Shown here piece after piece: positions 55,909 through 64,000 of a stretch of 64,000 nt of DNA (position 1 is the stretch's first letter; every line of letters begins with the position of its first letter). The position numbers were made by a program, and so were the translations under genes. The DNA comes from Gammaproteobacteria bacterium (GTDB lineage Bacteria > Pseudomonadota > Gammaproteobacteria > Steroidobacterales > Foliamicaceae). The notes under the pieces were generated by a model. It had not been told where the DNA came from. It worked only from the letters and a program-made list of their open reading frames with translations, and made no database searches. The DNA lies in the NCBI GenBank assembly GCA_009838035.1, contig VXSK01000029.1, positions 53,745 through 117,744 on the forward strand. Direction: 5' to 3'.

Positions 55909-56922
55909 TCAGCCCGGGAACTGGGCCACGCCGGAGAGTGAGTTTGTTTGCCCGATGTTGCTGCTTCGGACGACTTCCCCGGTTTCCCGGCTGATGATCA
56001 CGACCTCGCCGGTGAAGAAGTTGCCCACGATGATTCCTGAGCCGTCCACGGTCGGCCCCGAGGCCGCCCACCCGGGACTGCGCATGTCGTAGTAGCGGAG
56101 CGTTTCCCCGCTGTCCTTGTCGAGCACCACCAGGCCGTTGCCGGTGCTGATCAGCAGCGATCCGTCGAGCATGGGCATCAGCGTGAGGACCATGAAAACG
56201 TTCTCGTCTTCGTCGAACACCCTCAGGTCCGGCAACTGCCGGTCGTTGGCCAGGTCGTACTGCATGACCCGGTTGCCGGTCTCGGACAGATAGACCATCC
56301 GCGTGTCGTCGTCCGTAAGCACGGTCGATGTCACGCCGTGGATGCCGACCACGCCGCCGTGCGTGTCCGAATGGAATTCCCTGAGCAGCCGCGCGTCCGG
56401 GCTGAACTTGAAGATGTTGCCGTCGCCGATCACGTCGCGGCCGGTCAGCAGGTTGAACACGGTGGTATTGGTGGGAATGGTCGTGTTGGGCCCCTGCAGG
56501 TGCTCCCCGAAATACAGGCTGCCGTCGCGGGCGAAAGTCACGCTGCTCAAACTGCGCTCCGAAAAGCTGCGCACCGGCTTCTGCACGCCGTCACGGCCGA
56601 TTTCCACCACCGCGGGCGTTCCCTGGGCAAACGCCCACAGCGTGCCGTCCGGCGCGAAATTCAGGCCGCCGATCTTGTGCGTCGTGCCTTTTGTGTAGAG
56701 CTCGCCCTTGAGGTTCAGTTGGGCGTCGTACTGGAAGATGCGCCCGGTGCCCATGTGATCGTCGGTGGGATGGTCCATGATGGTGGACGCGACGAAGATG
56801 TCGCCCTTGACGAAGGGCTGAAAGGTGTTGTCGCGCTCCTCAGCGGCGCCGGCCAGTCCTGCCGTCAGGGCCAGCGCGGGCGCCAATGCCAGGACCCTCG
56901 AATACGGATTGCGGCTCAGCAT
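55909..56922 (-). CDS. Secreted beta-propeller-like protein
   Basis: This 337-aa exported protein has a signal peptide (about 1-27, ending GLAGA) and repeated sheets such as LNFAPDGTLWAF, VTFARDGSLYFGEH, MPMLDGSLLIST, typical of SMP-30/NHL-like propellers. It has no clear lactonase signature. Its ATG overlaps the stop of the upstream cytochrome c-GLUG gene (TAATG), so the two are probably translated together and may work in the same periplasmic process. Confidence 0.82.
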   Translation of the reverse strand: MLSRNPYSRVLALAPALALTAGLAGAAEERDNTFQPFVKGDIFVASTIMDHPTDDHMGTGRIFQYDAQLNLKGELYTKGTTHKIGGLNFAPDGTLWAFAQGTPAVVEIGRDGVQKPVRSFSERSLSSVTFARDGSLYFGEHLQGPNTTIPTNTTVFNLLTGRDVIGDGNIFKFSPDARLLREFHSDTHGGVVGIHGVTSTVLTDDDTRMVYLSETGNRVMQYDLANDRQLPDLRVFDEDENVFMVLTLMPMLDGSLLISTGNGLVVLDKDSGETLRYYDMRSPGWAASGPTVDGSGIIVGNFFTGEVVIISRETGEVVRSSNIGQTNSLSGVAQFPG

Positions 56923-58814
56923 TACATTTTCCCCATAGAGTCGGTGTCCCCGGAGGGGTATCCTGCCTCAAACGTACAGCGGATTACCGGAAACTCGCCC
57001 GAACCGCGGAAGTCCCAGATTTGATTGTCCGGCACGCGCTCGTCGGGATCGATAAAGCCGTTACCGTTGGCGTCGCAATAGGCATCGATGAGTCCCAGGA
57101 AATCGCCGGGCCGCGGCGCCCATCCACTCTGTTCGGCGGTCAGTGCGCCCAGGTCTGAAGCGCCTGCGGAATAGGACATCGCGGACCAGAAGTTGCCGTC
57201 CTCCTCGCCCTCCACCGTGAACCCGGAAATCCCTCCGGAAGCGCCCTCGCTCGATACCGGCCCTGCCGCGTAGCTCATGCGCACGCTGCCGTTGTTGCGC
57301 CCCACCAGCCCGCCCACGGCATCGCCGCCGAAAACGGCGCCGGCAGCGTAGCTGTTGCGCACCTCGCTCAGGGAATTGAACCCCACGAGGCCGCCGATAT
57401 TGCTGCCGTCGCCCTCGACCGCCGCGATCGAAAAACTGTTGCGCACCTTGGCGTCGGTGTTCATTCCCACCAGGCCGCCCAGGTCGTTGCCGCCAATCAC
57501 CTGGCCCGTGGAATAGCTGCTCAGGACCAGGCCGAAGGTGTTCAGCCCCACCAGGCCGCCAAGGCCGCGGCTGCCCGATACTTCGGCGTTGGACCGGCTG
57601 AAATAGACGCCTCCGCGCACGTCGCCGATCAGCCCGCCCACCGCCTGGTTGCCCGACACGGTGCCGGCCGACTCGCTGTAGGCCACCAGACCGCCGCTTC
57701 CGCCCACCAGAACGCCGAGCGCCAATTCGCCGGCCACCTCGCCCTCGGCGCGGCAGCGGTAAACCGTGCCGAAATTGCTGCCCACCAGCAGGGCCACGCC
57801 GCCGCGGCCGATCACGACTGCATCCTCAAGCGACAGGTTGCGAACGGTGCCCTGCGCGCCCAGCACGCCGATCAGGCCGATCCCGCTGCCCCCGGGCCTG
57901 GAGATCCGCAGTCCGCGGATCGTGTGTCCCCCGCCGTCGATTACGCCCTGAAATCCGAACCGGTCCAGCGTCACCATGCAGTTTCCCGCCGGCCCGCAGT
58001 CGCCTATCGGTTCGAAGTTGCTGACGGAAGATGCGTCGAGGTCGCGCGCCAGGCGGTAGTTGCGCGCCATGCGCACGGCGCGCTCCAGCGTGGTGGGCTT
58101 GCCTTCGGCGCCGCCGAAATTGCCGATGGCCTCAAGCTGCCGGATGTCGCAGATTTCGTAGAAGCCGTCTGCGTCGCTGTCGAGAACGAACTCGCCGGCA
58201 TCGTCCGGGGCGGCATCGTAGGCGTCCGCCAGCCCGTCGCCGTCGCGGTCGGAATCCGCGCTCCCGGACAGGCTCGCGCAGGCCGCGTCGCCGATCTGGC
58301 CGGAGGCCTGCGCCGCATCGCGGACCGCCTGCGCCAGCATGCTGTTGTAGCGCGCGATGTGGTCGCTGTGATCAAACTTGGGCGGTCCCGCCGGCCCGCG
58401 GGGCGGACCACCCTGTTGGGCGCCCGCGGGCGGTCCGGCGGCGTCCGGCGCCCCTTCCTGCGTGCGCTCCCATATTTCCCGCGGCGTCAGGTAGCCCGGC
58501 TGGCTGGCGTAGTAGGCGGCAATGTCCTCGAGGTCCTGGTCAGTTTTGTTAAGCACCGATCCACGCATGAGCGAGTGCGAGCGCCCGCCGTCGCGATACT
58601 CCTTCAGCGATAGGAACAGGTAGCGCTCGTGCTGCCCGCCGATCTTCGGATTGATCGGCGACGGACTGTAACCGTCCTGCCCATGACAGGCGAAGCACTC
58701 CCGGGCCAGCCGCTTGCCCCGCTCGACGTCGCCCTTCGCCCAGGCCGGGGGTCCGGTCAGAAGCCCCGATATCGCGATGACGACAGCCAGGGCTGCGGCG
58801 AAATATCCGGGCAT
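56922..58814 (-). CDS. Cytochrome c fused to a GLUG-repeat domain
   Basis: This 630-aa exported protein has a signal peptide (about 1-26) and a class I cytochrome c domain with heme motif CFACH (40-44) and a likely distal Met in SLMRGS. It continues with a Pro/Gly-rich linker and acidic Ca-binding-like repeats (DSDRDGDGLADAYD, DSDADG). About six GLUG-type repeats follow, for example GGLVGLN, GGLVGMN, GGLVGFN and GGLVGRN. A final DANGNGFIDPDE loop is Ca-binding-like. GLUG repeats are usually found in surface proteins, so this joins electron transfer to a surface or adhesion fold. The start at 58814 (MPGYFAAALA) places the signal peptide correctly. Confidence 0.85.
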   Translation of the reverse strand: MPGYFAAALAVVIAISGLLTGPPAWAKGDVERGKRLARECFACHGQDGYSPSPINPKIGGQHERYLFLSLKEYRDGGRSHSLMRGSVLNKTDQDLEDIAAYYASQPGYLTPREIWERTQEGAPDAAGPPAGAQQGGPPRGPAGPPKFDHSDHIARYNSMLAQAVRDAAQASGQIGDAACASLSGSADSDRDGDGLADAYDAAPDDAGEFVLDSDADGFYEICDIRQLEAIGNFGGAEGKPTTLERAVRMARNYRLARDLDASSVSNFEPIGDCGPAGNCMVTLDRFGFQGVIDGGGHTIRGLRISRPGGSGIGLIGVLGAQGTVRNLSLEDAVVIGRGGVALLVGSNFGTVYRCRAEGEVAGELALGVLVGGSGGLVAYSESAGTVSGNQAVGGLIGDVRGGVYFSRSNAEVSGSRGLGGLVGLNTFGLVLSSYSTGQVIGGNDLGGLVGMNTDAKVRNSFSIAAVEGDGSNIGGLVGFNSLSEVRNSYAAGAVFGGDAVGGLVGRNNGSVRMSYAAGPVSSEGASGGISGFTVEGEEDGNFWSAMSYSAGASDLGALTAEQSGWAPRPGDFLGLIDAYCDANGNGFIDPDERVPDNQIWDFRGSGEFPVIRCTFEAGYPSGDTDSMGKM

Positions 58815-58832
58815 GCTTTCGGCCTCCCGCAA

Positions 58833-59324
58833 CTACGGCTTCGCCTCGGCCGAAACGGCTTGCCGCCATTGGGCCATCAGGGCTTCGCCACTTTCCGGCC
58901 CGGCAGCATAGCAAAGGCCGAGATCGAGCAAAGGCTTGAGCCACGGCTGCGCGCTGCGGGTCCAGATGTGGCTGGTAGGCATGATGTTCGACGTGTCGTC
59001 CAGGGTTCCGGCCTTGACGCTCAGTGTACGGCTCTTTCCCGTTCTTATTCCCCCGCCCCAGTGGTAAAGACGCGTGCCGCATCCGCTGCAGAACGCGCCG
59101 AACTTTTCACGCCCCGAACTCCCGCGCGCGCCGAAAACCGAGGGTTTTTCCCCCGTGAACTCAATATCGTCCTCCGGAACCCACATCGAAATCCCGAACG
59201 CACTTGAAGACTGCTTCTGACAGTCCTGACAGTGGCATGCATACAACGCAACCGGCTCGCGCAAGAGACGGAATCGTATCGCGCCGCACTGACAACCGCC
59301 TTCCTGTCCAGCATCTATCGACAT
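58833..59324 (-). CDS. GFA-family protein (glutathione-dependent formaldehyde-activating type)
   Basis: This 163-aa zinc protein has GGCQCGAIRF (about 10-19), YACHCQDCQKQSSS (about 28-41) and FCSGCGTRLYHW, the Cys pattern of the GFA/CENP-V family. Such proteins are annotated as formaldehyde-activating but many have unclear roles. Start at 59324 (MSIDAGQ) is preferred because upstream frame sequence overlaps the rpsU promoter. It is 18 bp upstream of the cytochrome-GLUG gene on the same strand. Confidence 0.88.
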   Translation of the reverse strand: MSIDAGQEGGCQCGAIRFRLLREPVALYACHCQDCQKQSSSAFGISMWVPEDDIEFTGEKPSVFGARGSSGREKFGAFCSGCGTRLYHWGGGIRTGKSRTLSVKAGTLDDTSNIMPTSHIWTRSAQPWLKPLLDLGLCYAAGPESGEALMAQWRQAVSAEAKP

Positions 59325-59371
59325 GATGAAGACTCCTCCCGCGTGGGCAATCACGCTCGGATTCTCCCTGA

Positions 59372-59400
59372 TTGCATCCAGGGCGTGCAATCGCTAAAAT
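59372..59400 (+). promoter_or_regulatory. Predicted sigma-70 promoter of the rpsU-dnaG cluster
   Basis: The -35 box TTGCAT (59372-59377) and -10 box TAAAAT (59395-59400) are 17 bp apart, 27 bp before the rpsU GTG. The match to consensus is good for both boxes, and the position fits the known promoter of the macromolecular synthesis operon. Confidence 0.65.
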
Positions 59401-59427
59401 CCGCGCTCCTTGCGACGAGAAAAAAAC

Positions 59428-59643
59428 GTGCCCAGCGTACGGATAAAGGAAAACGAAGTTTTTGATGCGGCGTTGCGCCGCTTCAAGCGCGCCTGCGAGA
59501 AGGCCGGCATCCTGGCCGAGGTGCGCCGCCGCGAGTTCTACGAGAAGCCGACCCAGGTGCGCAAGCGCCAGAAGGCCGCCGCCGTCAAGCGCCAGGCCAA
59601 GCGCACCAGCCGCGAACAGAACCGCCGCCGCCGCCTCTACTAA
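59428..59643 (+). CDS. rpsU: Ribosomal protein S21
   Basis: This 71-aa basic protein is a component of the small subunit and helps initiation on leaderless and Shine-Dalgarno mRNAs. The sequence [20 protein letters not shown], the [15 protein letters not shown] region and the Arg-rich C terminus are typical. GTG at 59428 gives the standard 71-aa length. It is first in the cluster with dnaG (87 bp downstream) and rpoD. Confidence 0.95.
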   Translation: MPSVRIKENEVFDAALRRFKRACEKAGILAEVRRREFYEKPTQVRKRQKAAAVKRQAKRTSREQNRRRRLY

Positions 59644-59729
59644 CCCCTCCCCCACAAAAACCTGATTCCGCGCGGAGGAAGCACCGCCAGGTTTGGGCGT
59701 GCGCGGCGGATGGTGCAATATTCGGGTTT

Positions 59730-61388
59730 ATGGCGGGGCCGATTCCAAGAGAGTTCATCGACGATCTCCTCGATCGCGCCGACATCACGCAAATCATCGG
59801 CGAACGCGTCAAGCTGAAGCGCGCCGGCCGCGAATACAAGGGGTTGTGCCCGTTCCACAACGAAAAGACCCCGTCGTTCACCGTCGTCCCCGCAAAGGGC
59901 TTCTTCCACTGCTTCGGATGCGGCGCCCACGGCAGCGCCCTGAGCTTCCTGATGCAGCACGACCGCCTCGACTTCCCCGCCGCAGTCGAGGCGCTGGCCG
60001 ACCGCTACGGCCTGGAAGTGCCCCGCAGCGGTCCGTCCCGGCCCTCCGGCAAGGGCCTGTATGAACTGCTGAACGGGGCGGCCCTGCACTACATCGAAGG
60101 ACTCAAGGCCAGCACCCCGGCCAAGGACTACCTCAAGGGCCGCGGGCTGACCGGAAAGATCGCGCAAGCCTTCGGGATCGGATACGCGCCCGCGGGCAAC
60201 GGCGTCCTGGCGCGCTTCGGCCAGACGGACGACGACCGCCGCAGGCTGGTCGACGCCGGCCTGGCGCTCAAGGGCGATTCCGGCGAGCACTACGATCGCT
60301 TCCGCGACCGCATCATGTTCCCGATCCGCGACCGCCGCGGCCGCGTCACAGGGTTCGGCGGCCGGGCGATGGGCGACGTCCAGCCGAAATACATGAACAG
60401 CCCGGAAACGCCGGTGTTCCACAAGGGCCGCGAGCTTTACGGATTGCACGAACTCGGACGGCGCAAGGTCGACCGCTGCGTGCTTGTGGAAGGCTACATG
60501 GACGTGATCGGGCTGGCCCAGCATGACGTACACGGCGCGATGGCGACACTGGGAACCGCCGTCACCCCCCAGCAGCTCACGCTGCTTTTCCGGATTTCGC
60601 CCAGCGTCGTGTTCTGTTTCGACGGCGACCCGGCCGGGCGCAGGGCGGCCGAGCGGGCGATGGAGCGGGCCCTGCCCGAGATGCGCGGCGGCCGCCAATT
60701 GAGTTTCGCTTTTCTACCCGAGGGCGAGGACCCCGACAGCTACGTGCGCTCCGAGGGAGCGGAAGCCTTCAACCAGGTGCTGGATTCCGCCACGCCGATG
60801 TCCGAGTTCCTGATGCAAACGCTTTCGGCGCAGTGCGACCTGGCCACCGCCGAAGGACGCGCGCGGGTGGCCGAACTGGCGCGGCCGCTGATCGGCTCCA
60901 CGCCCATCGGCGTGTACCGGGACCTCCTCGTGAACCGTCTGGCTGACGAGGTGCAGCTTCCGCGCGAGCGCCTGGGACAGCTTCTTGAGACTTCCGGGCG
61001 CCAGCGCGCTGCCGTACGCCGACCGGCGCCGGGAACGCTGCGAAACGATCCCTGGGGCAACCTGGCCGGATCCCTGGCCGGGCTGCTGCTCAATTTTCCG
61101 GAAATGGCTGCGGACGCCGATCCCCTGCCGGAATTTCAATACCTGAAGGAACCCCGGGTCGGCCTGCTCGCGGAAATCTTCGAAACGGCGCGCTCGACGC
61201 CCGGAATCAGCCCGGTCAAGCTTGTCGAGCGCTATCGCGAACGGCCCGAACATGGCCTTTTGTCGCGACTTCTGGCAAGGGAAACCGAGCTCACCCCCGA
61301 ACAGGCCAAACGTGAGTTCGCGGAGGGCGTCGCCAGGATGCAAAGGGAAAATTCCATCCGCGAAATGGCGGCCCGCACTCCCTCCTGA
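59730..61388 (+). CDS. dnaG: DNA primase
   Basis: It synthesises RNA primers at the replication fork. The 552-aa protein has the N-terminal zinc ligands Cys40, His43, Cys61 and Cys64, the Toprim motifs VEGYMDVIG (about 252-260) and CFDGDPAGRRA (about 294-304), and a C-terminal helicase-binding domain. It is shorter than E. coli DnaG (581), with the C-terminal part reduced. It lies between rpsU and a small DUF4345 gene. Confidence 0.95.
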   Translation: MAGPIPREFIDDLLDRADITQIIGERVKLKRAGREYKGLCPFHNEKTPSFTVVPAKGFFHCFGCGAHGSALSFLMQHDRLDFPAAVEALADRYGLEVPRSGPSRPSGKGLYELLNGAALHYIEGLKASTPAKDYLKGRGLTGKIAQAFGIGYAPAGNGVLARFGQTDDDRRRLVDAGLALKGDSGEHYDRFRDRIMFPIRDRRGRVTGFGGRAMGDVQPKYMNSPETPVFHKGRELYGLHELGRRKVDRCVLVEGYMDVIGLAQHDVHGAMATLGTAVTPQQLTLLFRISPSVVFCFDGDPAGRRAAERAMERALPEMRGGRQLSFAFLPEGEDPDSYVRSEGAEAFNQVLDSATPMSEFLMQTLSAQCDLATAEGRARVAELARPLIGSTPIGVYRDLLVNRLADEVQLPRERLGQLLETSGRQRAAVRRPAPGTLRNDPWGNLAGSLAGLLLNFPEMAADADPLPEFQYLKEPRVGLLAEIFETARSTPGISPVKLVERYRERPEHGLLSRLLARETELTPEQAKREFAEGVARMQRENSIREMAARTPS

Positions 61389-61423
61389 GGCCGGCGGCAA
61401 ACGAAACGCACGGAGAATCCGAA

Positions 61424-61810
61424 ATGGCGCAGAAAATCTACTTGGCTGTCGTGGGCGGCATCTTCGTCGCTTCGGCCGTGTTTGCACTTATCGATCCGCA
61501 CACCCTGGGGGCGGCCATGGGTATTGCAGCGGCGGACCCGTCGGGCGTGACCGAGATACGCGCGACCTACGGCGGCCTGGTGGCGGGCATCGGACTGCTG
61601 ATGATCTCCGGTGTGTGGTCGCCGCGACTGGCGTTCGCCGGTCTGGCCTGCGCGGTGTTCGGCGTCGGCGCCCTGGCGCTGACCCGTCTGCTTGCCGAGG
61701 TCTTTGCGGGCGGGCCAGGAATCGCCTTGAACCAGGGCCTGGCGACGGTATTTGAACTGGTTGTCCTGGCGCTGGGCATATTGTTCCTGCGGCGGACGCT
61801 CAGGGAATGA
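61424..61810 (+). CDS. DUF4345 membrane protein
   Basis: This 128-aa protein has four predicted membrane helices (from IYLAVVGGIFVASAVFAL to VFELVVLALGILFL) and the TEIRATYGGLVAGIGLLM block of the DUF4345 family. The function is unknown. It sits between dnaG (35 bp upstream) and rpoD (163 bp downstream), splitting the usual dnaG-rpoD pair. A rpoD promoter could lie after it. Confidence 0.8.
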   Translation: MAQKIYLAVVGGIFVASAVFALIDPHTLGAAMGIAAADPSGVTEIRATYGGLVAGIGLLMISGVWSPRLAFAGLACAVFGVGALALTRLLAEVFAGGPGIALNQGLATVFELVVLALGILFLRRTLRE

Positions 61811-61909
61811 CAGGCGCCCGGGCGAATGCGGGCGTTGAATTCCCTTGAGACGGTTCCCACATCCCTGGCATCAAGGAATGCAGGCAGGGCGCCGCTGCCG
61901 TTTCCCTGC

Positions 61910-61938
61910 TTTATGAACCGTGAAAAATGAGCGATAAT
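61910..61938 (+). promoter_or_regulatory. Possible promoter for rpoD
   Basis: A -10-like GATAAT (61933-61938) lies 17 bp after TTTATG (61910-61915). The -35 match is poor, so this is only a candidate for an internal rpoD promoter in the 163-bp spacer. Confidence 0.35.
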
Positions 61939-61973
61939 TGTTCGATTAACCCTCCCGGAGGCACGCGCCGCAC

Positions 61974-63917
61974 ATGACCGCCGGAACCACCACACAACGA
62001 ACGCGCCAGAGAAACTGGCTGAAAAACCTCATTTCGCTGGGACGGCAGCGCTCGTACATCACGCACACGGAACTGACTGACCAGCTCCCCGACGAGATCG
62101 TCGAGATGGAGCAGATCGAGGAGATCATCAACGTGCTGCGCGACATGGACATCAAGGTGTACGAGGAGGACGAGGTTCCGGATGCGGACACCCTGGCGCT
62201 GACCGAAGGCGAATCCACCGACGAAGGCGACGTGGACGAGGCCGAGGACGCGATCAGCGCGTTCGAGGTCGAACTGGGCCGAACCACCGATCCGGTGCGC
62301 TTGTACATGCGCGAGATGGGTTCGGTGGAATTGCTGACCCGGGAAGGCGAAATCAGCATCGCCCGCCGCATCGAACAGAGCCGCAGCGAAATCAAGCGCC
62401 TGATGGCCTATTACCTGCCGTCCGTGCAGCACCTGCTGGACCGCTTCGAGGAATGCCGCGCCGGGCAGATGAAGCTGAGCGACCTGGTGGCCGGGATCAT
62501 CGATCCGGACGAACCCGAAGACCTGCGTCCCGCCGCGGAGCGCGACCCGGCGGACAACGCCGCCCGCAAACAGCCGCCCGACCCCGTGGAACTGGAAAGG
62601 CGCCTTCTGGCGCTCAGGGCCCAGTGCGCCCGCGTGCATCGCGCCCTGAAGCGGGTGCGCCAACAGGAACTCAAGGCGCAGAACGGCGGAGATCCGGAGC
62701 ACTTCGTGCTGTCCTGCCGCAATCTGAACCGCACCCAGCAGATCATGAGCCGCATGCTGCTGGAGTTGAAATTCACGCCGCGCGCCTTCGACGGCATGCT
62801 GGGCGCGCTGCATACCACCATGCGCGCGCCGTCCGACGACCAGGATGCGCTTTATCCCTCTTCCGTCGCGGGCTGCGAAAAGCGGCTGCGCCACATTTAC
62901 GTCCGCAGGGCGAAGGTTCCGGTCAGGAGCTTCAAGGACTACTTCGCCAACGAACCGAGCAGCGACGGATGGCTTGAGGAGCAACTGTCCAGCGAGGAAT
63001 ACGGCCCGAAGCTGGCGCCGTACGCCGAGGAAGCGCGGCAGCTCACGCGGCGGCTGCGCCGGGTGGAGGACCAGTGCTGCCTGCCGATCAACCGCTTCAA
63101 GGCCATCCCCAGGGAAGAGAACGGCAAGGCGATGGCCCGGGGCATCAAGGAGCTGTACCGGGAGATTTCCCACAACGAACTCAAGGCCAAGGACGCGAAG
63201 AAGGAAATGGTCGAGGCCAACCTGCGACTGGTCATTTCCATCGCCAAGAAGTACACCAACCGCGGCCTGCAGTTCAACGACCTGATCCAGGAAGGCAATA
63301 TCGGGCTGATGAAGGCGGTGGACAAGTTCGAGTACCGCCGCGGCTACAAGTTCTCCACTTACGCCACTTGGTGGATCCGCCAGGCGATCACCCGCTCGAT
63401 CGCCGACCAGGCGCGCACGATCCGGGTGCCGGTCCACATGATCGAGACGATCAACAAGCTGAACCGCATTTCCCGGCAGATGCAGCAGGAAATGGGCCGC
63501 GATCCCACGCCGGAGGAGCTGGCGCAGCGCATGGAGATGCCCGAGGAAAAGGTGCGCAAGGTGCAGAAGATCGCCAAGCAGCCGATTTCGCTGGAAACAC
63601 CCTTGAGCGAAGACGAAGATTCGCACCTCGGCGATTTCATCGAGGACCAGAACGCGACTTCGCCGATGGACGTGGCGACCACGCGCGGGCTTGAGGAAAC
63701 GATGCGGGACGTGCTGGCGACGCTGGGGGCGCGCGAGGCCAAGGTGCTGCGCATGCGCTTCGGGATCGATATGAACACGGACCACACGCTGGAAGAGGTC
63801 GGCAAGCAGTTTGACGTGACCCGCGAGCGTATTCGTCAGATCGAGGCCAAGGCGTTGCGCAAACTGCGCCATCCCTCGCACGCGGAACGCCTGCGCAGCT
63901 TTACGCAGGAAGAGTAG
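61974..63917 (+). CDS. rpoD: RNA polymerase primary sigma factor (sigma-70)
   Basis: It directs RNA polymerase to housekeeping promoters. The 647-aa protein has an acidic region 1.1, region 1.2 [16 protein letters not shown], a non-conserved region of about 230 residues, region 2 [20 protein letters not shown] and the region 4 helix-turn-helix [25 protein letters not shown] lies 12 nt upstream of the ATG. The gene ends the macromolecular synthesis cluster, and a hairpin element begins just after it. Confidence 0.97.
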   Translation: MTAGTTTQRTRQRNWLKNLISLGRQRSYITHTELTDQLPDEIVEMEQIEEIINVLRDMDIKVYEEDEVPDADTLALTEGESTDEGDVDEAEDAISAFEVELGRTTDPVRLYMREMGSVELLTREGEISIARRIEQSRSEIKRLMAYYLPSVQHLLDRFEECRAGQMKLSDLVAGIIDPDEPEDLRPAAERDPADNAARKQPPDPVELERRLLALRAQCARVHRALKRVRQQELKAQNGGDPEHFVLSCRNLNRTQQIMSRMLLELKFTPRAFDGMLGALHTTMRAPSDDQDALYPSSVAGCEKRLRHIYVRRAKVPVRSFKDYFANEPSSDGWLEEQLSSEEYGPKLAPYAEEARQLTRRLRRVEDQCCLPINRFKAIPREENGKAMARGIKELYREISHNELKAKDAKKEMVEANLRLVISIAKKYTNRGLQFNDLIQEGNIGLMKAVDKFEYRRGYKFSTYATWWIRQAITRSIADQARTIRVPVHMIETINKLNRISRQMQQEMGRDPTPEELAQRMEMPEEKVRKVQKIAKQPISLETPLSEDEDSHLGDFIEDQNATSPMDVATTRGLEETMRDVLATLGAREAKVLRMRFGIDMNTDHTLEEVGKQFDVTRERIRQIEAKALRKLRHPSHAERLRSFTQEE

Positions 63918-63933
63918 TCCCGGAGCGATCCCG

Positions 63934-64000
63934 CCCTTTCTTTGCCCCCCTCCTCGTTGGAGACGCCATCCTGGCTCGATTCTAGCTGTCCCTGCTTGTC
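63934..64000. repeat. Truncated hairpin element P3 at the right window edge
   Basis: The left stem and most of the loop of the P1/P2 family are visible. The loop reads GACGCCATCCTGGCTCGATT and then TCTAGCTGTCC, nearly identical to P1 and P2. The left stem runs roughly 63934-63960 (CGCCCTTTCTTTGCCCCCC and on). The right stem lies beyond the window. It follows rpoD and may terminate it. Confidence 0.7.

Noticed and set aside
1..64000. CRISPR array, tRNA, rRNA or prophage
   Set aside because: No spaced direct repeats, no tRNA-like cloverleaf or conserved T-loop motif, no ribosomal RNA signatures and no phage structural genes were seen on either strand.

Overview
The window is a 64-kb piece of a high-GC, gene-dense bacterial chromosome. 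It most likely comes from a heterotrophic gammaproteobacterium. The reasons are the order rpsU-dnaG-(DUF4345)-rpoD at the right end, Mpl muropeptide recycling, the succinylase lysine branch (dapD, dapE), DUF1244 and DUF945/YdgA-type proteins, twin-arginine secreted proteins and a long TonB-dependent receptor. Finer placement is not possible from the sequence alone. I see no rRNA, tRNA, CRISPR array, transposase, integrase or phage gene.

Layout. 1-4.9 kb: a PaaK-like CoA ligase, then a minus-strand operon of an FtsX-type permease (broken by one in-frame TAA), its ATPase and a secreted, His/Met-rich CbiX-like chelatase-fold protein. 4.9-10.5 kb: an S46 dipeptidyl-peptidase and the circularly permuted ATP-grasp / alpha-E / transglutaminase trio, whose third gene also carries one in-frame TAA. 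10.5-15.7 kb: mpl, a membrane protein, adk, PPi-type phosphofructokinase, DUF1244 and prephenate dehydratase. 15.7-24.6 kb: a catabolic-looking block (EthD, ThDP enzyme, UbiD decarboxylase, MFS, Rieske oxygenase alpha and beta, sulfatase). 24.6-29.4 kb: a secreted unknown, TonB receptor, ferredoxin, SDR and an ERG4/ERG24-type sterol-reductase-like protein. 29.4-36.6 kb: an MFS / MFS / DUF1838 / DUF1838 / MFS array and a racemase-fold protein lacking the usual cysteines. 36.6-44.9 kb: DUF945 and the complete formimidoylglutamate-deiminase histidine pathway (hutF, hutH, hutG facing hutI, hutU). 44.9-55.1 kb: UMF1 transporter, family-4 uracil-DNA glycosylase, pssA, proS, a 2.7-kb segment bounded by perfect 182-bp inverted repeats, then dapD, dapE and a ProC-like gene. 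55.1-64 kb: NAD-binding protein, beta-propeller, cytochrome c-GLUG fusion, GFA-type protein, and the macromolecular synthesis cluster.

The least explained part of the window is non-coding. A family of hairpin elements has similar outer ends and a conserved loop but stems that differ from copy to copy. Copies lie at 1.6 kb and 4.75 kb, and a truncated one at the right edge. A second loop type builds the 182-bp inverted repeats around acyP-M24-wrbA at 49.6-52.3 kb. A separate small palindromic repeat lies in frame inside two unrelated proteins, the uracil-DNA glycosylase linker and a signal-peptide leader. Together these suggest an active small-repeat population in this genome.
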